NCBI GenBank assembly: GCA_028551475.1
Contig: CM052361.1
Span: forward strand, 12,283,501 to 12,347,500
Length of the DNA stretch: 64,000 bases
Direction of reading: 5' to 3'
Source of the DNA: Casuarina equisetifolia
Lineage: Eukaryota; Streptophyta; Magnoliopsida; Fagales; Casuarinaceae
The translations under genes and the position numbers were made by a program. Position 1 is the stretch's first letter. Each line of letters opens with the position of its first letter. The notes under the pieces were generated by a model. It worked only from the letters and a program-made list of their open reading frames with translations. It was not told the origin of the DNA and made no database searches. Shown here piece by piece: positions 1 through 11,500 of this stretch.

Positions 1-2440
1 TTTTTCAAATACAAAGATACCTGTATAACAACCTTGGAAGCCACTATGAATGCTTTAGCTTCACAATTTATTAGGATTATTGTATCCCACTCATAGATCC
101 ACATTTGCACCTGAGCTTTAAGGTCTAAGTATAAATCACCAGAGCTTGATTGGTAGCAAATACCATTATGGCTACTCTTCACCACCAAATGGTGTACATG
201 TTATAGAACCATGCATTTGGCATGGCAAGCCTTTATAATGTCAAGGATGAAGCCTTCATAATGTGAAATTACATTATTCAAATGCCCAACCATATCTATG
301 CTCCAAGATAGTTCCCTTGGGAGGAATTACTAAATTTTGCTACCATAGTACTAAATCACCAATTATAAGAAGACGGTTTAAGCCTTGTAACCAATTGTTC
401 ACCAAAAAGCATCTTTCAAGCCAAACACAAGGTGATCAAGTTTGAATCATCTTTCTAGAAACCTAACGAGAATTGTTATCTACTCTATCAACCTCATTTC
501 CTAAGTTCGTCCATAAAAAGGTAATAAAGGAGGCCTTTGTCATCCCTAGATTTTGAAAAGTCGCTCATGGCATCAATCTCCCAAACTTCTTTATAAATTC
601 TGCCACAATGTAAAAAAAAATCAACCCACCTTACTCTTCCTTTTTTTTTTTAAATAAAAAAACTAACCACAATATCCCACTTAAGCTCCTCCCAACTAGC
701 TCGAAACTTTTTAGCTGTATATGGTGTATACTACCATGCAGCAACACCTCTCGTAGCTACTACCATATATCTAATCTTTTCGAAGTTTCTAACCTTAAAC
801 AAGTAAAACCAATTTTTATACCTAACTAATCATTCCTTAGGATTTTCCTCTTTAAATTGGGAAAAATCCATATAAGGGGAATGCTAGTTTGCTTAGAAGT
901 TGATATTTTAAATCTATCTTTTCTGAGAAGTCACTTGCTACCAACACTCCCTTTGTTAGGGCAAAAGTAACTCTCAGAAAAGATAGGTAAGGGATTTAAA
1001 AGATCCCCTGATTTCATTGAGCAATGCCAAGTTGATATTCGTGCCTTACTTTGAGAGTTACTAGAGTTGTATTTGTAAATGAATCCTTTCTTTCCAGCTT
1101 TTGAGAAGAAAAAATTCAAAATGCAACATTTGAAGAAGCAACAAAGCTAACTAAAAAGATGTTACATTGCAATCCCATAATTCTTTCAAGCTGACACCCT
1201 CAATCTTTTCCTTACTAACAATATCATTCAAACTACTCCATAGCTTCCCATCCTTTAGTAGATTTGACCCTTGTATTCCATAAAAAATTAGATAGCCTAG
1301 AACTAGGCAAGAAACTTATAAGATATTTCCATTACTACGTAGATCCTCACTCCTCTATGAAGGAAGCTTGACAAAAAACGTAAGGTTATAGCCATGTCCA
1401 TCTTAGGAAGTGTTGTTTTTACTTGTGAAAATCCTATAGCATCATTCTCCAAAAGAGGGTAGAACCCTATTAAAGAGATCAAAAACAAAGGTGAAGGAAG
1501 TCAACTTTGTGAATACCACCTTAGCTAAAGATTCCATGATAGGACATTTTATGACAACACAAAATATTGTAGATCTACTTGTAATATACTACAGAAATGC
1601 AGAGAGCATTTTACGTTTGGTGAAGTAATGGATATAGTCATGGCTAAATTTCATAGTTTTTTACAGAATAAAAATAGGGGCAAATCAAAGGTCTCAATAA
1701 TATAGACTCTTTCACAGGAGTCATATATGAAGAATTTCTACATAATTGCAGGACTCAATCAAACAATCCAAAGAACTATTAAAGATCAAACATTCTCATA
1801 AAGATACTGCATTATCAACGGTATTGATGACATCTACGTCAAGCAAGCCTACTTTGACTTCCTCCCATATGTATTAGGGAGTGAAGTCCTCTAAAGTCTC
1901 TCAGCTTGCAATCTTGTGTTACAATGTAACTCTTAATAAGTTCTACTAATTATTTTTTACCATTTTTGGGAAGTTGTGTTACAAATATATGTTCATACAA
2001 CATATATTGACCATGGGCAAAATGATACACTCAAAATGCCAGAGTATAGATTTATAATCAAGTGAAAGATTTGAAACCCAAAAAACTTATCTTTCACCCT
2101 TTGCTTGTGCCTACTCTTATTCCTTACAAAATTCTCTATCTCTAGATCTCCATTCTCCTAACTATCCTTTAGTCTTGGAGTATCAAGAAAAAAACTTCTC
2201 CCTCACTTTATTTGAAGCCATGATATATTACCAGCATTGGAGAAAAGCAATAGTACATCATGGTCTATGCTCATGATCAAAAAAGAACTTCTTCAAAGGC
2301 TAACATAAATGAATGACTCAAATCATGTCATTTCAAGGTAGTAGTTTTGCCCATTTTGCCAATTGTCAGCCTATTCAAACAACAAAAGGGCTTTCAATTT
2401 AATCTATCAAAACAAATGGATCTAAGTTACACAAAAATTT
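1..2440. other. AT-rich intergenic DNA, no supported gene
   Basis: I see only short open frames here. Minus-strand frames around 500-1130 give short stretches with a retroelement gag-like flavour, but stops interrupt them and no diagnostic motif is present. The stretch is most likely old decayed repeat DNA. Confidence 0.4.
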
Positions 2441-2447
2441 CCTTGAA

Positions 2448-2560
2448 GTTGCTTAGCCAACTAGCTCAATGGTGAGCTAATAAAGACTCTAGTCATAAGG
2501 TTTAGGATTTCACATCCTATGTGCATGAATTGGGTACATGTATTATAATATTAAAAAAGG
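2448..2560 (+). repeat. tRNA-derived SINE-like element
   Basis: The stretch has a tRNA-like promoter layout. A box-A-like segment TAGCTCAATGGTGAGC starts near 2462 and a degenerate box-B-like segment GGTTTAGGATTTCACATCC follows near 2499. The element ends in an A-rich tail near 2552-2557. The same head (GTTGCTTA.CCAACTA) and the same tail region recur on the minus strand at 58419-58539, so this is a dispersed family rather than chance. No tRNA can be folded here; the 3' part is unrelated to tRNA, as in plant SINEs. Confidence 0.55.
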
Positions 2561-3810
2561 TTAATATCACCAATGCTTAGTAAATTAAAAAGGTTTTGTT
2601 TGAATTTTTAAATAAGTGTATATAGGAAATATTGGTATTATGTGGGAGTTCTTTACTTTTTTAACATTTATATTGTAGGCTATTGTACATGCCCATTTTG
2701 GTTAAATGTAAGAATGTTATGTCCAGCCTATCTTTCTAGTTTATGTAAATATATGCAAAGAACTTAATTGAATTCTTTCTAGTTTAAGTCTAGCCTAGAG
2801 TAAGTAGCAAAAGGTCTTTGGGCATACAATTTTATTTTTTTCTTATGCTTTTGTTGTATGCTTCCCTGAATTGTTGAGCTACACTTAGCAAGCATTGGTA
2901 TATTTTTATCAGTGTTTTTGTTAAAGAATCATACAATGACTTTCAAAGCAATTAAGTTGTTATACTCATCACATAAGCAAAATAATTTTAATAGTTTCCA
3001 AAGAAAATTTGAATAGAAAGAGAATGAATATTTATGACTTTCGACTAATTAAGAGATATGTGTTGTAGTCACCATCCCATATACATGTAATAATGAGGAT
3101 ACAAGGCATGTTAAAAATTCTATTGGCCTTGAAATTTTTTTCTTATTATCATCTTGATTGGAGTTGATTGGATAGTTTGATTTTGACTATGACTTATATT
3201 CCATCAATTACTAATGATTGTGTCAAGTTGGGTAATTCATTTCTATCTTAGAAAATCAAGAAATATTTAATTGTTTTTAGATTGTTTACAAAGTTTGAGT
3301 ACAAGGCCATGACTTATACTGTTTGTAAAATTATTAACTTGTTGGGTTGTTCAAAAATCTTGGTGTAAGTATTGCTACATTCAATCACTTTATATTGTGA
3401 TAATGAAATAGTTAGACATATGGGTATCATATTTTTTATTAGTAGACAAAACACAGTAAATTGATTTACCATTTTCTATGTGAGAAGTTACAATAGGCTA
3501 TTATTTAGATACACTACATTCATATGAAGGACTAATTTGTAGATATTTTTACTAAAACATTATGTAGCTGATTATATTAGTATTTGTTATCCAAGCTTAG
3601 AGTATTAGATATATTTAAATCTTTGATCCAACTTGATAGGAACTATAAAACTAAGTGTTATTGTCGCATGAGTTCTCTATTCCTTTTAGCTTTTATATTG
3701 TGGGTTGTTGTATAAGCTCATTTTGATTAAATGAAAATAAATGATGTTTAGCTCATTGGTTAATGTAAAATATAAGTAAAGAACGCTTAACAGATTTTTT
3801 TTAAAAAAAT
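2561..3810. other. Intergenic DNA without recognisable features
   Basis: AT-rich sequence with no long frame, no splice-consistent coding signal and no recognisable element. Confidence 0.4.
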
Positions 3811-4194
3811 CAAATTGGAAGAATGCTTATTTATGACTTTTAAGTAATTTAAGAGATGCTTAATGTTTGGTAGTTTAATAACATTTGAATGACCTATCAT
3901 ATAAGAGATGAGGTTTGAATCGTCTCCTCCCCTAATAAAATCTCTTAAAAATTTTCACTTCTATCCTTAGATCCTTAACAGATTAAAACAAGAATTCAAA
4001 TTCAAATTGGAAGAATGCTTATTTATGACTTTTAAGTAATTTAAGAGATGCTTAATGTTTGGTAGTTCAATGGCATTTGAAGGACCTATCATATAAGAGA
4101 TGAGGTTCGAATAGTCTCCTACCCTAATAAAATCTCTTAAAATTTTCACTTCCATCCTTAAATCCTTAACAAATTAAAATAAGAATCCATTCCA
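3811..4194 (+). repeat. 192-bp tandem duplication with tRNA-like promoter boxes
   Basis: Two direct copies lie head to tail (3811-4002 and 4003-4194) and share long nearly identical runs. Each contains TTGGTAGTT.AATGGC-like sequence (box-A-like, near 4059-4073 in copy 2) and GAGGTTCGAATAGTC (box-B-like, near 4103 in copy 2). Spacing between the boxes is about 30 bases, as in tRNA-derived SINEs. Degenerate partial units ('ccttaacagattaaaac'-like) continue to about 4290. Confidence 0.65.
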
Positions 4195-4289
4195 TCCCGT
4201 TTTTAAAATCCTTTTATAAAATCCATAACAGGTCAAAACGAAAATCCATCGCATTCGCTTTTTAAAATCTTTAAAAGATTAAAACCAGA

Positions 4290-5542
4290 GTCCATGGCCG
4301 TTTAATGCGTTTGCGGGGGCCCAAAACATGAAATGGCGGTGCGACGACAAACCGAACGGGGACCCAATCCGACGGTCCAGATCACGTCATTGATAGTCAC
4401 GACGCTAACACCTTTCGAACTTCCGAAATAATCTTCCGCAGACTGAGCCTGTGGACTCCCAGTGTGTCCACGTCCACGGATCTCTTCCCACGTGTTCATC
4501 TGTCTTTGCTTCTGTACGACCATCACCCGGCTCTACCTGAACTGTTGTGTACCTTATGCACACGGTATCTATCTATCTCTATTAGAAGTTTAATTAAATT
4601 CTTCATTAGATTTACATCCCATATATTAATCCTCCTCTCCGCCCCCAACGCTGGTACACACTCATCCTCTGTTCCTCATCATCACCATCATCATCATTAT
4701 CCTCAGCGTTGTAGACCTTGATTAAACAGTAGAGCCTGAGAAAAAGACCAGGTGAAGAAAGAAGAAGAAGCCAAGCCCTAAATTGTTGTAGATTCCCATA
4801 GAGATACAGGTCTTCAGGTGCTGAAGACCGATTGAAAGAACTGTTACTGGTGCCGTAAAATCATTAAAATTCCTGATTTTTTTCATGACGTTGTATTCTT
4901 TGGCTTTAGCTGATCTTATATTTTGTCTCCGTGTTCTCCTGTGAAATTGTTTGTATGTACCTAGACTTATATATGTTTCTGTATGTGATAACATGAACAG
5001 ACTTTTCTGTTTTTGCTGTAATGCTTAAATGATTTGGACGTGATCGCGTTTGTTTTGGTGGAAGAGATTCTTTTTGAGGGTTTTTTTCGGGTTATCGGTT
5101 AAAAAAAAAAAAACTGTGTTTTCATTCATCGGTTATGTTTTTAGTTTTCTTCTATGATTGTTCCAATTATTCTACTCTCATTCGTTGGTTCCTTTAATGG
5201 CACGGAATCGGTGGCGTATGAGAAATTCGCATTCTGAGGATTGCTTTGAGCTTCCTGGATTCTTTGGTACTCGGAGTGTTAATTTCTTCTCTTTCTCTAT
5301 CTAAAGGAAAGTTTCAAGTTGGAAAGAAGGAATTTTTGCTGATCATCATTTTCTACTTCTCATTTCGATTTTTATTTTTCTTTTCGTTTTCACATTCTTG
5401 TCATTAGGGTCTGTAAAATGCTGACGATTAGGTTTTGAGGGGTTTGGAAGTCTATGAGAATCGCCACCTACGCTTCATCTAATGAACGTATTGGACTATA
5501 CAGGCTGGCTACTTATTCCCTGGAAAAGAGGTTGATCAGCAA
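4290..5542 (+). promoter_or_regulatory. UPL4 promoter and 5' leader region
   Basis: The base composition changes from AT-rich repeat DNA to a GC-richer stretch at about 4300-4530, then a pyrimidine-rich region that is typical of plant leaders. A CCCTAAA-type motif occurs near 4775. A leader intron is possible: a donor-like CTTCAG|GTGCTG lies near 4816 and an acceptor-like ACTATACAG near 5500. If that intron is not removed, an upstream ATG at 5454 would open a 69-codon frame overlapping the main start. Exact transcription start and leader splicing cannot be seen from sequence. Confidence 0.35.
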
Positions 5543-8500
5543 ATGGGTAATCGCGGCCAAAAGCGTGCCGAGATGGTTGATGAATTGCCGGCCGATAAGC
5601 GGGCATGTAGCTCATTTGATTTCAGGCCGAGTTCATCCAACTCGTCAGTTCAGACGCATATGAACTCCTCAAATTCTACACATGAAACCCATGAAAATGA
5701 CATGGAAACTTCTTCATCTGCTTCAGCATCAAGTCGGTCAGAAGGGGAACCTGAGCGGGACTCAGCATATGGGTCTTGTGATTCTGATGATGCAGAGCAA
5801 AGACACATCAATCTTCGTCACTATCGTGATTATCAGAGGCAGAGATCATCCGGTGATCATGGGAAATTCAAGAGGATTTTATCAAGTTTGAGTGAGGAAA
5901 CTGGACCTTCTGGACAAATAGCCGCTCTTACTGAATTGTGTGAAGTGTTGTCGTTTTGTACAGAGGATTCACTCTCAAGCATGGTTTCAGACTCATTGTC
6001 ACCGCTTCTTGTAAACCTTACAAAGCATGAAAATGACCCGGAAATAATGTTACTTGCTATAAGGGCTATAACTTATATTTGTGATGTTTATCCTCGATCA
6101 TCAAATTTTTTAATCCGGCATGATGCAGTCCCTGCTCTTTGTCAAAGATTAATGTCTATTGAGTACTCAGATGTCGCTGAGCAGGTAATGTCTAATATGA
6201 GATTGATTGTCTAATATCCTGGACTATCAATCCTTGTTTTATACATGGCATTATTGTTGTTATGGTGGGAGCTTACTGGTTTTCCTCATGAATTTCCTGT
6301 AGTGTCTGCAAGCACTGGAGAAGATATCACGGGAGCAACCACTTGCTTGCTTACACGGTGGGACAATTATGGCTGTCCTTAATTATATTGACTTCTTCTC
6401 AACCAGTGTACAGGCAAGCCAATGTGTAGCATGAATTGTTTTAAACATGGTGATATGTATGATTGGTTTTTATGTGAGGGCTTTAAACATGGTATATAAC
6501 TTCTTACTATTTGCAGAGAGTTGCTCTTTCCACTGTTGTGAACATATGCAAGAAACTTCCTTCTGAATGTCCTTCACCTTTCATGGAAGCTGTTCCCATA
6601 TTGTGCAATCTTCTTCAGTATGAGGATAGACAGGCACGGATATTTCCTTTTCTTTAAAAGTTGATTTTTTCTTGATTCATTCTATTAATTACTTTTCTGA
6701 TCTTCCATCCTTTTTTTCCCTCCCCTTCTTCAAATTCTCAGCTTGTTGAATATGTTGCTATTTGCTTGATCAAAATAGTGGAGCGAGTAAGTCAATGCCC
6801 TGAGTTGCTGGATGAACTTTGTAAGCATGGGCTGATCCATCAAGTCATTCATCTTGTAGACTTGAATAGCCGAACCACTATATCTCGACCTATCTATAAG
6901 GTAGGGAAATCTTTCATAATCTTGCTTCTGAAACCAGCTTTCCATATATCTTCCAGGAATGATCTGACAATTCCATTTTGGGGTGGCAGGGTCTGCTTGG
7001 GATTCTTACCGAACTTTCTTCTGGTTCAAATGTGGCCTTCAGAACTCTATATGAGCTCAATATAAGCAGCATATTGAAGGATATGTTATCCACTTATGAC
7101 CTCTCACATGGAATGCCGTCTCCTCATATGGTGGATGGGCATGGCAATCAGGTACATCTTTGTCCATACAACTCTGTTATGTCTCTCATGGTCACAAAAT
7201 TCTTGATAGCCTCAGAATATCAGTTATTCATGATAACTAGAAGACAAATTTGAGCTTTTCTACCTGTATGTGCCTTACAGAATCTCCTCTAGGCATGTGA
7301 TAGATCAAGACATGAATGTTTTTTGTATGCATTCATGATCAGTTTTGAAGGTTTTGGGAGAAATTATTACTGAATGGGATTGGACAAAAAGATAGTTGTT
7401 AAATTGAGAGTTATCCTTAGAGTTTGATGACAATGATTTCATTATGTGCGTGTTTTTCAACCATGTACTGGGGTTTTAAATAAAGGAAACATACTTGTCA
7501 CTCTGGAGGTAAGACGTGGCTCAAAATCAAGTATAACTTTTCCCTACGTGTGTTCAAGTGAGAGATAATGAGGTAATAATGCATTTTTAGAAGACTACAG
7601 GCAGATTGTGTTTTCCAACTCCACCATTTTTGACATAAAATGGGTTTTTCTACTGAAAATTCTTCTTGCATTTGTTCAATGGTCAGAAAAGGACCTGCCT
7701 GAACTGCCATGTAAAACCCCAAAGCTAAAGATTTTTGTTGCGATCCATGCATTTTTCTTTTGAATGAGTATGGTTCTGCAAACTCTACAAAATCCTATTG
7801 ATTGCAGCTTTCTCCAGACCTCATCTGGACGTGACACATTTACATTTTTCAGCCTGCAAATTGACTGCTGTTATTTATTTATTTATTTATTTTGAATGGA
7901 AGAACTAGCACTTCAAAGGATTATGAACAGTTGATATGATCATTGCCCCTGTGCCTTTGTTGACTGCAGAATTACTCCTAGCCTTGGATATAATATTTAG
8001 ATGTCTTAAGTGGGTCCAATCTAATTAATAAACTTCAACCTCGTAGACATTAAGTAATTGACTCTACAAATCTTTGAAGCTACTCTATGAGAATGGCTAC
8101 AGAAACACTGATTGTGGTAGCTGTTAACATTACATGCATGATGTTAGTAATTGAATTAAGATTTCTGCCTCGGTTGATATTGTAGGATGTGCTTTGGGAG
8201 GATATTAGGATTGTCTATGGCATAACATTAATATGATGAGGTTTTCTGCAAAATTCTAGTAAAAAAGATTGTGGTGCTAGTAATTATTTTATGTTTTCTA
8301 TTGGTTGCCTTCAATTCTGCGGACTTATTTATTTATTTCTTTTCCTTTTAAATTCTTGAGTGTGAAACTCTCATTATCATAGATTCATTAATTGGTTTCA
8401 AACTTCACATGTGAGTCATGAACTTTAAATCAGTGGTGATATTGTTATTTTTCCATCCTCAGGTTTATGAAGTGCTTAAGTTGCTTTATGAGCTTCTACC

Positions 8501-11500
8501 TACTTCAGCTAGAGATCCAGATACTCAACATGTATCTGATAAGGAATCCTTTTTAGTTAATAGCCCCAGTCTTCTGCAGAAATTTGGGATGGATGTTATG
8601 CCATTGTTGATCCAGGTAGGTTTCTGGTATATAGCAGTTAAAACTGTTTTTAATCCCCCTTCATGGCTTTCTAATATTTTCTTCGTCCCTTGCACAGGTG
8701 GTTAATTCTGGTGCAAATTTATATGTTTGCTATGGCTGCTTATCTGTTATCAACAAGTTAGTTTATTTCAGCAAATCTGACATGCTTCTTGAATTGCTTA
8801 AGAATGCCAACATTTCCAGGTGAACCAGGCTTGCTTGTCTCCATGGTAGCCAACCCTAATATTATTTTCATTGGAGTTAACATTTTTCCGTTCTATTGGC
8901 AGTTTTTTAGCTGGAGTATTCACTCGAAAGGATTGGCATTTGCTGTTAGTAGCTCTACAGATTGCTGAGATGATCCTGCAAAAGCATTCTGATATTTTCT
9001 TGAATTCTTTTATCAAGGAAGGTGTATTTTTTGCCATTGATGCTCTATTGGCCGAAGAAAATTGTTCACATTTGATGTTTCCGGTGTTCACTGGCATCCA
9101 GTTGCCATTTGAAGCTAGTCAGAGGTCAACTTCAAAAGAGGTTCTGAGATGCTTATGTTATGCTTTTGCTACTGGTCAATCTCTTACAGCATCCGAAACT
9201 GCTAGTTGCAAGCTTGAAAAGGATTCGGTTCTCAATCTTGCAAAGCACATTAGGACAAATTACTTTGCACCAAATTTATGTGACTCTGATAAAGGTGTTA
9301 CTGATATTCTTCAGAGGCTCAGAAGTTTTTCTGCTACTGTAACTGATTTGGTTAACACGAGCATCAGTAATGATGTCCCTGCTCAGCATGAAGAGAGGTT
9401 TTATAGTATATTGCATCAAATCATGGCAAGTCTTAATGGAAGAGAGCCCATCTCCACATTTGAGTTCATTGAAAGTGGGATTGTAAGATCATTGCTGAAT
9501 TACCTGTCCAATGGCCAGTGCCATGGTGAAAAGGGGAAGTCTCAGAGGGGGAATCAATATATGTTTGTTGTAGAAAAACGATTTGAGGTGTTTGCAAGGT
9601 TATTCTTGTCTTTTTCAGAGCCTTATTTCATGGAATTACCCCTATTGGTGCTGATACGAAAACTACAAAGTGCATTATCTTCTTTGGAAAACTTCCCCGT
9701 TATTTTGAGCCATGGATCCAAGCAAAGGCACTCATATGCTACAATCCCAAATGGACGCCGTGCAATACATCCATGTCTAAAAGTTCATTTTGTGAGAGGA
9801 GAGGGGGAGACATGCATTTGCGAGTATTCTGAAGATGTTCAGACTGTTGACCCTTTTTCCTCTTTAGATGCCATTGAGGGATTTCTATGGCCTAAAGTTA
9901 GTGTGAAAAGAACTGAGCACAGTAAATCACCCAGTTGCCATATGGGCCAAAATGAGAGTCTTCCACTTGATTTACCATCAAATGCAAGTACCAGTCCAGG
10001 GAAAAGTCCTGGTCCTGACAGTATGTCTACAGATTTGCCTACTATACAGGTAATTTTCGTATGTTTATGAATTGACTTAAGTTAACTAGATCCTCTAGAG
10101 ACCAGAAAGCTTCTGATTTATTTTAGTTGGTTCTTTCTTCAAAAGGGTATGGAATTTCCTGACTTACATAGGATTTGCAAAGGTTTAGTTATTTATTCTC
10201 TAGTTATTCTTCTCTGCAGGAAGATGATGCAAACTTGTCTCAGCCTGCTTCTGAACAAGCAGTCAATGTAAGATAGACTGATCATGGTCAAACATCTTTG
10301 CATGAACATATATCTTATCTTTGTTGATTCTCCTTCCTATCAGTTTGTGATCTCAACTCAGTTGACATTTGCCATGTCTATTAATGGTGTTGCCTATATA
10401 AATGGTTCTGATCATGGATTTGCGCTATGTGCTTTTTCTGCTCCCAATAAAAATTTTTATCGCTTGACTTGTGGCCAGCAATACTGTTGGTATAATTGGT
10501 GTACACTACTAAGTAACTGTGCTATTTGCACCAGTAAATATTTTTCTTCTTCTTTGTCGTCTTCTTCTCCTTCTTTAGCACCAAGGTACTACATCTGTTT
10601 TTAAATGTCTGATTTCGTGTTCTGTAACAGCAATCTAGAGGGCAAGAAATACAACTTCCTTCAGAACCAGATGCCAGTATGGAAATGCAGCATTCTGCAT
10701 CTTGTAGTGATGAAAGTGCTTCACAAAAACTGGTATTTTACCTTGATGGTCAACAGCTGGATCGGACATTGACTCTATATCAAGCAATTCTCCAAAAACA
10801 AATGAAAGATCATGAATTTATTACTGGTGCAAAATTGTGGAGTCAAGTTTACACATTGACATATAAAAGAGCTGCTGAACCTGTACAAGCTGATGCACAA
10901 GATTGCCTTAAGACAGATCAAAATTTCTATGAATCAGATAAAGTTGGGGCATATCTTCAATCCACTCCATTTCTCTCGAGCATGTTTTCTTGTGAACTCA
11001 CTTCTGACTTGGAGAAGTCAAGTTCTACATATGATATACTTTTTCTGCTCAAGAGCTTGGAGTGCTTGAATAGGATTACATTTCATCTGATGTCTTGTGA
11101 AAGAATACGTGCTTTTGCTGAAGGTAAAATTGATGACCTGCACAGTATAAAGATGGGAGTTCCTTCAGTGGCACAGAATGAGTTTGTAAGCAGTAAGCTG
11201 ACGGAAAAACTAGAACAGCAGATTAGGGATCCTCTCGCTGTTTCCCCTGGTGGTATGCCTTCTTGGTGTAAACAGTTAATGGCTTCGTGCCCCTTCTTGT
11301 TTAGTTTTGAGGCAAGGTGCAAGTACTTCCGGTTGGCAGCATTTGGTCAGCCGCAAGTTCAATCTCAACAATTGTCTCAAAGCAATTCTGGAACCCCAAG
11401 TGACAGGCGACCTAGCTCTGGTAGTTTGCAACGTAAGAAATTTTTAGTTTTTCGTGACCGCATTCTGGACTCTGCTAAACAAATGATGGACATGCATGCT

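Noticed and set aside
4464..4721. 85-codon + strand frame with a histidine run
   Set aside because: It overlaps the GC-rich promoter region of UPL4; the His run is a CAT microsatellite and there is no family similarity.
10284..10604. 106-codon + strand frame between UPL4 exons 9 and 10
   Set aside because: It sits wholly within an intron; the flanking exons join in frame without it and UPL4 proteins lack such a segment.
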